Virus record (IMG/VR): IMGVR_UViG_3300027801_002586
Span: 1-64,000 of that record
Direction: 5' to 3' (one strand)
Source of the DNA: a virus
DNA length: 64,000 bases
The notes below the pieces were generated by a model. That model was not told the DNA's origin, ran no database searches, and saw only the letters and a list, made by a program, of their open reading frames with translations. Of this stretch, positions 40,728 through 48,710 are shown piece by piece. Positions within the stretch are counted from its first letter, which is position 1; each line of letters starts with the position of its first letter. Both the position numbers and the translations under genes were made by a program.

Positions 40728-41536
40728 AACTCTATAAACAAGATTGGGATTATCGGAAAATAAATACCGATGAATATCCACAATTAAAAGCGATTACATC
40801 ACAACCAAATTCTTTTTGGATAATAAGTAATCCTAAAAAACCACTCAAACGAGTTACAACAAGAATACGAAGATTATGTAGAAGAGCACATCCATACCAA
40901 CCTATTATAGTTTTATATGCTATACCTGGTAGAGATGTAGGTGGACATTCAAAGGGTGGGTTATCTGATAAACAATATATAAAATATATTGGAGATATTG
41001 CAAAAGGTATTGGTTCATATAAACCAATAGTAATATTCGAACCTGATGCTATTCCACATATGAGAAGGATGAATTTCTTTCAACGAACAAGTCGAACAAG
41101 GTTAATCAGAAAATCTTTAAAACTCTTATCACAATGTAGTGCACAAATTTATCTTGATATAGGACATCCCAATTGGTTAAAGGTTGGAGATGCGTCTACT
41201 TATTTAAATCTTTTTAATGATAATAAGATAAAAGGCTTTTCAGTTAATGTAAGTAACTTTGTTACTACGGATAAATGTATTCGATGGGGTGATAAAGTTT
41301 CCGATAGAACCGATTTAAATTATATTATAGATACATCAAGGAATGGTACTGAAGTATGGGAAACCTTTAATCCAGAAGAAATGAAACTTGGAGAAAAACC
41401 AACAATCAGAACTTCATCAAGAAGTTGTGATGCTTATCTTTGGATTAAAACACCAGGTGAAAGTGATGGTGCCGTAAATGGTTGGCCTAAAGCTGGTAGA
41501 TTTGATGCTGAAAAAACCTTATCTCTTATAAACTAA
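40724..41536 (+). CDS. glycoside hydrolase family 6 (cellulase-like) protein
   Basis: 270 residues from a GTG overlapping the sigma factor stop. PIIVLYAIPGRDVGGHSKGG (Asp about 71), PIVIFEPDAIPH (catalytic acid Asp about 108), IYLDIGHPNWL, GFSVNVSNFVTTD, IDTSRNG and AYLWIKTPGESDGA are the GH6 motifs in order. GH6 enzymes cut beta-1,4-glucan. No signal peptide or carbohydrate module is seen. In a phage it may sit on the tail or cut a glucan-like capsule at exit or entry; a cellulosic host envelope is not shown. Confidence 0.85.
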   Translation: MKLYKQDWDYRKINTDEYPQLKAITSQPNSFWIISNPKKPLKRVTTRIRRLCRRAHPYQPIIVLYAIPGRDVGGHSKGGLSDKQYIKYIGDIAKGIGSYKPIVIFEPDAIPHMRRMNFFQRTSRTRLIRKSLKLLSQCSAQIYLDIGHPNWLKVGDASTYLNLFNDNKIKGFSVNVSNFVTTDKCIRWGDKVSDRTDLNYIIDTSRNGTEVWETFNPEEMKLGEKPTIRTSSRSCDAYLWIKTPGESDGAVNGWPKAGRFDAEKTLSLIN

Positions 41537-41537
41537 A

Positions 41538-41564
41538 AAGGGAGAGCCGGATAAGCTCCCCCTT
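41538..41564 (-). terminator. terminator of the minus-strand gene
   Basis: AAGGGAGAGC pairs with GCTCCCCCTT (one mismatch) around a 7-base loop. Read on the minus strand the stem is followed by TTTTAGTTT, so it fits a terminator for the gene at 41586-41807; the plus side lacks a T run. Confidence 0.65.
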
Positions 41565-41585
41565 AGTTATCTATCCGATATAGTA

Positions 41586-41807
41586 CTACTTACGGAATAA
41601 ACCCACCAACACCAATAAAGCTACTAATCCAGCGAAACCTGATTCGCCAAAATTATTAATTATTGCTGTTAGGTTACCAATAACATTAACGCCGAAAATA
41701 CCGCTTCCGAATATTACTTCAGAAACCGCACCAATGGCTACAAACGACATAAGTAGTTGAGCAATGTCATCTACCCAGCCTTTTACGAGTGTTATGATTT
41801 CCTTCAT
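41586..41807 (-). CDS. small two-pass membrane protein on the minus strand
   Basis: 73 residues. The minus-strand leader has GGGAG 10 bases before the ATG, and a terminator lies just beyond the stop, so it is more than a shadow. Two hydrophobic stretches (about 12-48 and 58-72) with glycine-rich turns. The only credible minus-strand gene here, between GH6 and the structural genes. Holin size and shape, but no family is recognised. Confidence 0.65.
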   Translation of the reverse strand: MKEIITLVKGWVDDIAQLLMSFVAIGAVSEVIFGSGIFGVNVIGNLTAIINNFGESGFAGLVALLVLVGLFRK

Positions 41808-41838
41808 ATGGTTATATCTCCCGTTAGTTAATCAATTA

Positions 41839-41857
41839 GTCGGAAATTGTTACCGAC
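41839..41857 (-). promoter_or_regulatory. inverted repeat upstream of the minus-strand gene
   Basis: GTCGG and CCGAC, separated by nine bases, just before the ribosome site of the minus gene. Either an operator or a leader hairpin in the divergent region. Confidence 0.4.
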
Positions 41858-41900
41858 ATAATATAACTATTGTATATATTAGGAAATATTTTTGGGTATA

Positions 41901-41910
41901 TATTTATATA
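41901..41910 (+). promoter_or_regulatory. TATTTATATA motif (candidate late promoter)
   Basis: In the divergent gap ahead of the structural run at 41964. A second, weaker TATTTATT lies at 41933. This is the most natural place for a late promoter in the window. Confidence 0.5.
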
Positions 41911-41963
41911 CACCAATTTTTTAAGAATTTGATATTTATTATTGTAACAATATAGGTAGAATT

Positions 41964-42344
41964 ATGGCAATAGACTTTGAAGTATTCGAGGGAAAAACTT
42001 TATCAGATGTATTTAAAGACATTTATGATAACTCAAACAAAAACAAAATTCAATTAGAAGTTCTAATGAAAGAGGTAGTTGGGTTCATCAAGGATGGTGA
42101 TACCGCTGTGCAGATAATTCCTATGTTGAAAGAGTATTTAGAAATCAACGTAAAGAACGATGAACAACTTGTTAAGTTAGCAACCATTGTACAGAGAATG
42201 GCAACTGCTAATAGTAAAGGTGATGATGATGATAACTTTATGTTGAGTGATAGAGAAAAAGAACAATTAATGAATAATATTAAAAGCACGGTCGAGGAAC
42301 TTCAAGACCATTCGGATAACATAACTGCAAAATTAGATAATTAA
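41964..42344 (+). CDS. structural-cluster hypothetical protein
   Basis: 126 residues, acidic and helical (LEVLMKEVVGFIKDGDTAVQIIPMLKEYLE). First gene of the baseplate/tail run. Its stop overlaps the next start (TAATG). Probably a tail or baseplate part; family not recognised. Confidence 0.55.
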   Translation: MAIDFEVFEGKTLSDVFKDIYDNSNKNKIQLEVLMKEVVGFIKDGDTAVQIIPMLKEYLEINVKNDEQLVKLATIVQRMATANSKGDDDDNFMLSDREKEQLMNNIKSTVEELQDHSDNITAKLDN

Positions 42345-43471
42345 TGTCGTATAATATAAAACCAAATGTTGGGACTAAATCAGGTCCAATCATGGGTAAT
42401 AGAGTACAAAATGTTGAATCTACTTTACGATTAATAAAAGAAATATCATCTGAAGATGGTAAGTTTTATGAGTTAGAACCTTTAGAAATATTAGAGGTAC
42501 ATTTAGATGATACAAAAAACTCTTTCCCACAAGGGAGTGATGGGCCCGATTATACTTATCTCGGTGGGGTAAAGGGTAGGTTTGTAATTTCTGAAGTTGG
42601 ATTAAACATTGATAAGTTAAATGATTATAAACCATTGAATCCACAGATTCAAACAACACCAATAATTGGTGAGATTGTAATTGGTGTAAAGTATCTTGGG
42701 CAATTATTTTATACAACCCAAATAAACTTTTTTGGTAATCCAAATTTTAATACACAACATGGATTGAGTAAAGGTAAATCAAAAGATACCTTAGTATCAG
42801 AAAAAATAGATACTGCAAATGAACAAGATGACACTTCAGTAAATCTCGGATACTATATGACAGCAGATGCTGATGCAAGAAAAATTTTACCAAGTGAGGG
42901 TGATGTTATTATTGAGGGTAGATTTGGAAACACTATCAGATTGGGTAGTGATATTAAAAATGAAAATCTGGAATCCCCAAATATTATTTTAAACGCCGGA
43001 CAAACTAAAGAGGGTGATAAGAAAGTACCAATTAAAGAAGTAATCGATACAGATGGTTCGAGTGTATATATCACTACTAATCAACCATTAGAATTTACAC
43101 CTGGTACTGCAAGTCAATTAACACCACCACCATATGAGGGTAAAAACATTTTACTAAGTTCGGATAGAATTATTTTTAATACAAAGAATGGTGGAGATAT
43201 TGGATTGTTTAGTAACAATAACATTTCCTTAACAGCAGCAAAAGAAGTTGTTATTGAATCTCCTGTAACTAAGATTGGTAGTATTCAAGCAACAGAACCA
43301 ATGGTATTGGGTGCAATACTTGAATCAAAATTAAATGATATCTTAACATTAATTGAAACTGGTTTGTTAGCACCAACAGGACCCGTAATTGTTGGACCTG
43401 GTGCACCAATATTAGCAAGTTTAAAATCCACCTTGGCTCAAATAAAAAGTCCAAATAATGTGGTAGAGTAA
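42344..43471 (+). CDS. baseplate hub/spike-like protein
   Basis: 375 residues. The middle has an OB-like beta region (IIGEIVIGVKYLGQLFYTTQINFFGNPNF), then GDVIIEGRFGNTIRLGSD and the repeat-like GGDIGLFSNNNISLTAAKEVVIES, the look of gp5-type hub proteins where a barrel leads to a spike. A lysozyme domain is not visible. Confidence 0.55.
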   Translation: MSYNIKPNVGTKSGPIMGNRVQNVESTLRLIKEISSEDGKFYELEPLEILEVHLDDTKNSFPQGSDGPDYTYLGGVKGRFVISEVGLNIDKLNDYKPLNPQIQTTPIIGEIVIGVKYLGQLFYTTQINFFGNPNFNTQHGLSKGKSKDTLVSEKIDTANEQDDTSVNLGYYMTADADARKILPSEGDVIIEGRFGNTIRLGSDIKNENLESPNIILNAGQTKEGDKKVPIKEVIDTDGSSVYITTNQPLEFTPGTASQLTPPPYEGKNILLSSDRIIFNTKNGGDIGLFSNNNISLTAAKEVVIESPVTKIGSIQATEPMVLGAILESKLNDILTLIETGLLAPTGPVIVGPGAPILASLKSTLAQIKSPNNVVE

Positions 43472-43505
43472 TGAAGAAGAATGGAATAGAATTTCAGAGG
43501 AAAAT

Positions 43506-43958
43506 ATGAGTTGGGATATATTTAGAGCTGAGTATAAACAAGGTATAGACGCAGGTGATGATATGGCTAAAGTAATTGCCGAATCATATGATAAATGTGT
43601 TAAGACTGGAATGACAATTGGTACGGCACCACCCGCTCCATTAGCTAGTGGTAATGTGGCAGGATTAGAAGTAATGTTGAAATTGTGTTTTTCATCTTAT
43701 GGTGTAACACCATTTCCAATCCAACTTGATAATGGATTAAAATTATATTGGTTGGGTGGAGTTACGGCATCGGGTTCGACTGTAATCGTACCAGGAATAA
43801 CTGCAGGATATGTTCCAATGGGAGCAGCAAATGCAACAATAGAAGATTTTATAGAACAATTAATAATGAGTTTTAAAAACCACATGGGACAGGTAAGTGG
43901 ATTATTTCCATCAGCACCAGCACCTTTACCATTTGCAGGTTACAATGTACCAGGATAA
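43506..43958 (+). CDS. structural-cluster hypothetical protein
   Basis: 150 residues, start behind AGAGGAAAAT. A short helical start then small-residue-rich segments (VTASGSTVIVPGITAGYVPMGAANA) typical of beta-rich virion proteins. Family not recognised. Confidence 0.5.
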   Translation: MSWDIFRAEYKQGIDAGDDMAKVIAESYDKCVKTGMTIGTAPPAPLASGNVAGLEVMLKLCFSSYGVTPFPIQLDNGLKLYWLGGVTASGSTVIVPGITAGYVPMGAANATIEDFIEQLIMSFKNHMGQVSGLFPSAPAPLPFAGYNVPG

Positions 43959-43969
43959 AGGAGTTAGAA

Positions 43970-44467
43970 ATGACTAAAAAAGAATTAGTAAAAATAATAC
44001 AAGAAGTTGTGCGTAGAGAAGTACAAAAAGAGGTCAAACAGATATTTATTACTGAGGGAATAAATAGTTTGAAAGCTAAACGTACTACTCTCAAATCAAC
44101 CGCACCAATCGTGAAGAAGAAACCGATTCAAAAGAAAGTTGTAAAAAAACGAGACCCCGTTAACTATACATCAAACGAATCATTAAACAGCATTCTAAAT
44201 GAGACTGTTGGGTTAGGTAAAGGGGATACTGATGAGTATCCAACAATGGGTGGTGGAGTATTTGATTCAACACGAGCAACGGAACTATTAGGTTATGGGG
44301 AAGGTGGTCTTGGTGGAGATAAAGAAACTGCTAGAAAAGTTGGAGCAGTACAAACGATGAAACAAGCAGGAGTTTCTTCAGACCAATTACCTGAGAGTTT
44401 AGTTAACGCGTTGACAAAAGATTATAGTAAATTAATGAAACATGATAAGATGAAGAGTAACAAATAA
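43970..44467 (+). CDS. structural-cluster basic protein
   Basis: 165 residues with AAAGGAG. Basic coiled start (IIQEVVRREVQKEVKQIF), Lys-rich middle, Gly-rich segment (GYGEGGLGGDKET). No family recognised. TAATG overlap with gp25. Confidence 0.5.
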   Translation: MTKKELVKIIQEVVRREVQKEVKQIFITEGINSLKAKRTTLKSTAPIVKKKPIQKKVVKKRDPVNYTSNESLNSILNETVGLGKGDTDEYPTMGGGVFDSTRATELLGYGEGGLGGDKETARKVGAVQTMKQAGVSSDQLPESLVNALTKDYSKLMKHDKMKSNK

Positions 44468-44919
44468 TGCCAGAAAATGTAAACTTAACCAATAACCCAT
44501 CTGTCACACAGATTAATGAAGATGAAGATTCATTCTTCGGGTGTACATTTCCGTTAACATATAAGGGAGATAATGTTGGATTTTTTCCAAGAGCTAAAAC
44601 GGTCAAGGAACAAGCATTTTCTAATATTAAAAATTTATTGTTAACTCAAAAAGGTGAACGCGTAGGTCAACCTAATTTTGGTAGTAACTTACCATCATTA
44701 TTATTTGAACAAGTTGGTGAAGATTTAAGTGATAGGATTGAAGAAGCAATCCACGAAGCTTTAGAAGCATGGTTACCTTATATAAAAGCACAAAATGTTT
44801 TTGTGGTACAAGATAAACAAAACCCAAACCAAGTAGTGGTTACTTTAGAATTTGTCGTAACTGTCGATGACCCTGATTCCCCAGAAACGATAACATTCAA
44901 TTTTAACTCAGGAGGATAA
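44467..44919 (+). CDS. baseplate wedge protein, gp25-like
   Basis: 150 residues. VKEQAFSNIKNLLLTQKGERVGQPNFGSNLPSLLFE and RIEEAIHEALEAWLPYI match the T4 gp25/gpW-type wedge family, the lysozyme-fold-like part that starts sheath polymerisation. A long disordered N-terminus precedes it. Followed immediately by gp6, as in other contractile phages. Confidence 0.88.
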   Translation: MPENVNLTNNPSVTQINEDEDSFFGCTFPLTYKGDNVGFFPRAKTVKEQAFSNIKNLLLTQKGERVGQPNFGSNLPSLLFEQVGEDLSDRIEEAIHEALEAWLPYIKAQNVFVVQDKQNPNQVVVTLEFVVTVDDPDSPETITFNFNSGG

Positions 44920-44921
44920 CA

Positions 44922-46892
44922 ATGGCTAATGATGTAGATTATGGGCTAAGTAATAAAAAAGAAAAAAGAGATATTAGATATATTGGTAGGGAGTTTACGT
45001 CCATAAGAGCTAATTTATTAGAATACGCTAAATCTTATTATCCAACTGCATATAATGATTTCAATGAATCTTCACCAGGTATGATGTTTATTGAAATGGC
45101 AGCATATGTTGGTGATACATTATCTTTTTATATCGATACACAATATCGAGAAACACTATTACATGCTGCGGAAGAAAAGAAAAATATTTATAAGATTGCA
45201 CAATCATTTGGGTATAAACCAAAACTATCTCATCCAGCATCAGTACTTTCAGAAATAACAATTGAAGTACCAGCAGAAGATGATGGTACAGATGTAACAC
45301 CTGATTTAGATTATGCATTAATGGTTAACGCTGATAGTTTATTCTCATCAAAGACAGGTAGAACTTTTAGATTGTTAGATGATGTTAATTTTAAAACATC
45401 TTCATCACTTGATTCGCGAGTAGAAAAAATATCACAATATGATAGTGACACACCAACACACTTTACATTAACTAAAAAATGTTTATTAGAATCTGGTACA
45501 AAAACTTCCGAGAATTTTACATTTGGGGAAGGGATTAAATTTGATAAAGTTATTTTAAGTAAAGAACGAGTAATACAGATTTTAAGTATGGTTGATGATG
45601 ATGGGAATACTTGGCATGAAGTTCCTTTCTTAGCACAAGATACAGTCTTTTCATCAGCAGAAAATAACGCAACAACCACACCGGATGTTTCTGCTAACGC
45701 TGCAGATGCACCTTATATGTTAAAGTTAATTAAAACTGCAAACAGATTTACAACCTATACAAGAAGTGATGGTAAATCAGAATTGAGATTTGGAGCAGGA
45801 ACATCTACAAATGCAGATGAAGAATTAGTTCCAAACCCAGACAATGTTGGTTCATCATTAGGAACTGGTGTTAGTAAACTTGATGCATCATTTGACCCAA
45901 GTAACTTTTTAAAAACAAAAGCTTTTGGACAAGCACCAAGTAATATTACATTGACTGTGAATTATACATATGGTGGAGCAATAGAAGATAATATTCTTTC
46001 AGGCGAATTGAAAAATAATGATAGTCTTTCTACAACATTAAATGAAGAGGGATTAGATGCTGATAGTGTAAAAGATGTTAAGACGAGTATTAGTATTACG
46101 AATAAAGAACCTGCAACTGGTGGAAGTAGTGGTGAATCTGCAGAAGAAATTAGACAGAATGCATTAGCATATTTTAATTCACAAAATAGAGCAGTTACTA
46201 AAGAAGATTATATAACAAGAGTTTATTCATTACCACAGAAGTATGGTAATGTTGCTAAAGTACATATTGTACAAGATGAACAATTAGAACAGAATACTCA
46301 AACTATTGTAAAGGATGGTAAGATTGTTAGAGAGAAAAACATAACAACAATACCTAATCCATTAGCATTAAATATGTATGTATTGGGATATGATAGGAAT
46401 AGAAAGTTAGTTGCATTGAATGCAGCAGTTAAACAAAATCTTAGAGTTTACTTATCACAATATAGAATACTAACTGATGCAATAAATATTAAAGATGGTT
46501 ACACAATTAATATTGGTGCGAGATTTTCAATTATTACTCAAAGAGGATTTAATAAAAATTCAGTACTATTAAAATGTATTGATGCCGTAAAGAATCATTT
46601 TAATATTCAAAAGTGGCAAATTAATCAACCGATAATTTTAAGTGATATTGCATATACAATATCGTTAGTTGACGGAGTTGCAAGTGTTGTTCCACCCGAA
46701 GATGATAATCCACAAAAACAAATGGTGGTTGTCGAGAACAAGTGGAGAACTGAGAATGGATATAGTGGACACGTATATGATTTACAATCAGCAACAAAAG
46801 ATGGAATTATTTACTCATCACTTGACCCAAGTATATTTGAACTTAAATTCCCCAATTTAGATATTGAGGGTAGAGTAGTAGGAGATATTTAA
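44922..46892 (+). CDS. baseplate wedge protein, gp6-like (gpJ family)
   Basis: 656 residues with GGAGG before the ATG. AKSYYPTAYNDFNESSPGMMFIEMAAYVGDTLSFYID at the start is the hallmark of the gp6/gpJ wedge family; the middle has beta inserts and the end SDIAYTISLVDGVASV. T4 gp6 forms the inner baseplate ring with gp7 and gp53. Length matches. Confidence 0.88.
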   Translation: MANDVDYGLSNKKEKRDIRYIGREFTSIRANLLEYAKSYYPTAYNDFNESSPGMMFIEMAAYVGDTLSFYIDTQYRETLLHAAEEKKNIYKIAQSFGYKPKLSHPASVLSEITIEVPAEDDGTDVTPDLDYALMVNADSLFSSKTGRTFRLLDDVNFKTSSSLDSRVEKISQYDSDTPTHFTLTKKCLLESGTKTSENFTFGEGIKFDKVILSKERVIQILSMVDDDGNTWHEVPFLAQDTVFSSAENNATTTPDVSANAADAPYMLKLIKTANRFTTYTRSDGKSELRFGAGTSTNADEELVPNPDNVGSSLGTGVSKLDASFDPSNFLKTKAFGQAPSNITLTVNYTYGGAIEDNILSGELKNNDSLSTTLNEEGLDADSVKDVKTSISITNKEPATGGSSGESAEEIRQNALAYFNSQNRAVTKEDYITRVYSLPQKYGNVAKVHIVQDEQLEQNTQTIVKDGKIVREKNITTIPNPLALNMYVLGYDRNRKLVALNAAVKQNLRVYLSQYRILTDAINIKDGYTINIGARFSIITQRGFNKNSVLLKCIDAVKNHFNIQKWQINQPIILSDIAYTISLVDGVASVVPPEDDNPQKQMVVVENKWRTENGYSGHVYDLQSATKDGIIYSSLDPSIFELKFPNLDIEGRVVGDI

Positions 46893-48070
46893 TGTTTTAT
46901 TTTGAATACCCAATAACAGATACAACAATTTATCAAGGCAATATCACATCTTCAATTAATACAGGTTTAGATGAGATATTAGAGGTTTCAAAAAATGTTA
47001 ATTCTTCAGGTACAACAATTAGTGTATCAAGAGCATTATTAAAATTTGATTATAGTTATATCTCATCATCCGTAGCAAGTGGAATAATACCAGTTGGTGC
47101 AAAATATTTTTTAAACTTATATGATGCAACTTCAACAGAACTTGCTACCGAACAAACATTAGAAACCTATATGGTTAGTGGAAGTTGGACTGGTGGAACA
47201 GGAACATTAGATAGAGACCCTGTATTAAGTGATGGTGCGAGTTGGAAGTATCGTGATAATGATACCGAGAAAACTGAATGGGTTAGTGGTAGTACAACAC
47301 AAGGTGGTACTTGGTACACTTCAAGTTTAGATAGCTCATATAATGTTTCATCATCATTTGATTTAGTTTATGAAACACGAGATATAAGAATGGATGTAAC
47401 AGATTTAGTTAAGAATCATATCTATTCAAGTTCAGTATTTCCAAATGATGGATTTATTGTAAAAAGAAATAATACAGCAACCAGTCAAAGTTTATATTCT
47501 ATATTTGACCCCACAACAGCAACTGGTTCTGCAGAGGGAAATTCAACACCACTTGGTAATTTGAAATTCTTTTCAAGAGAAACCCACACAATCTTTCCGC
47601 CAAAGTTAGAAGTGGAGTGGGATGATTCATCATGGAACACAGGAAGTTTGGGTGAATTAGCAGCAACTGATTTAGATAGGTTGACAGTTTACTTTCAAAA
47701 CATGAGGCCTGAATACAAAGAGAAATCAAAAGTAAAGTTTAGAGTTGTGGGTAGAGAATTATATCCAACAAGAGGATTTGAGACAACTCCCGCAGCATTA
47801 ACAATTAAAACTTTACCACAAGGTACTACTGCAATGGGACAAGGTACATATTATTCAGTAAAGGATGCTCATACCGAGGATGTAATAATACCATTTAGTA
47901 CAGGCTCAATAGTTAGTTGTGATTCAAGTGGTAATTACTTTAATGTATGGATGGATGGTTTCCAACCCGAAAGATTTTATAGATTTGAAGTTAAGGTCGT
48001 TAGTGGTAGTGGTGTGAATCAAACTTCTATGATATACGATGATGATTATGAATTTAAAGTGGTGAGGTAA
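46892..48070 (+). CDS. tail/baseplate protein with DNRLRE-like beta domain
   Basis: 392 residues overlapping the gp6 stop. DTTIYQGNITSSINTGLDEILEVSK ... SRALLKFDYSYI, then TDLVKNHI and GFIVKR match the DNRLRE-type stalk domain (two jelly-roll-like sheets). The second half is another beta domain. Position suggests a wedge or fibre-attachment part. Confidence 0.6.
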   Translation: MFYFEYPITDTTIYQGNITSSINTGLDEILEVSKNVNSSGTTISVSRALLKFDYSYISSSVASGIIPVGAKYFLNLYDATSTELATEQTLETYMVSGSWTGGTGTLDRDPVLSDGASWKYRDNDTEKTEWVSGSTTQGGTWYTSSLDSSYNVSSSFDLVYETRDIRMDVTDLVKNHIYSSSVFPNDGFIVKRNNTATSQSLYSIFDPTTATGSAEGNSTPLGNLKFFSRETHTIFPPKLEVEWDDSSWNTGSLGELAATDLDRLTVYFQNMRPEYKEKSKVKFRVVGRELYPTRGFETTPAALTIKTLPQGTTAMGQGTYYSVKDAHTEDVIIPFSTGSIVSCDSSGNYFNVWMDGFQPERFYRFEVKVVSGSGVNQTSMIYDDDYEFKVVR

Positions 48071-48071
48071 A

Positions 48072-48707
48072 ATGCCTTTAACGTATGAACAGGCTAAGAG
48101 TAAAGATTTTTATCGCAATGTACAAGATGCGGATGAACAAAAACATTTAAAAGCCGTTGAAGAAGAAAAGAATAGAGCTGCAATAAGTGGTTCTGCAATT
48201 GATGCTTTAAATCCGTTACGAGATGAAAATGGTTTCTTGTTATCTTACGAGGACCCAAAAAAACCAGGACAAACTTTAACGGAAGATTATCAATATGTTC
48301 GACTCAATGTTGAGCAAAAATCTGCAACAACGGGAGATACGATTAGACACTTCGGGGATGATTTACAATTTTTAGAAATTATGCCGAGGGAAATCGAAGA
48401 ACCAATTATGACTGAAGCAGAACTCAACTTGATGAAAACAGATTTAAGAAGTAAAATAGAAGAGCAAGATATACTCAATCAAACATTAGATGTAACTATG
48501 AAACAATTACAAAATTCAATTGCAGTTACGAATGAACTTCCAGAGCCATATCCAAATGTGGAAGAAGAACTTGCAAATATTCAAGCGAACAAAGAAGAAA
48601 TTAGTGAACGAGCTAAAAATGCTAGTGGATTACTTGATAGTGAGAAACAAGGTAAAAAATCTGCAGATGCAGTTGCAGATATATTAGCAAAAACGACTGG
48701 GGATTAA
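48072..48707 (+). CDS. helical structural protein
   Basis: 211 residues. Charged helices, with a coiled region (LRSKIEEQDILNQTLDVTMKQL). No catalytic motif. Between two tail genes, so likely a tail component. Confidence 0.5.
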   Translation: MPLTYEQAKSKDFYRNVQDADEQKHLKAVEEEKNRAAISGSAIDALNPLRDENGFLLSYEDPKKPGQTLTEDYQYVRLNVEQKSATTGDTIRHFGDDLQFLEIMPREIEEPIMTEAELNLMKTDLRSKIEEQDILNQTLDVTMKQLQNSIAVTNELPEPYPNVEEELANIQANKEEISERAKNASGLLDSEKQGKKSADAVADILAKTTGD

Positions 48708-48710
48708 TGA

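Noticed and set aside
42344-43471. Lysozyme domain in the hub-like protein
   Set aside because: No E-D-T catalytic pattern or lysozyme-like stretch is visible.
45311-45679. 122-codon minus-strand frame
   Set aside because: Antisense to the gp6-like gene and without promoter or ribosome site.
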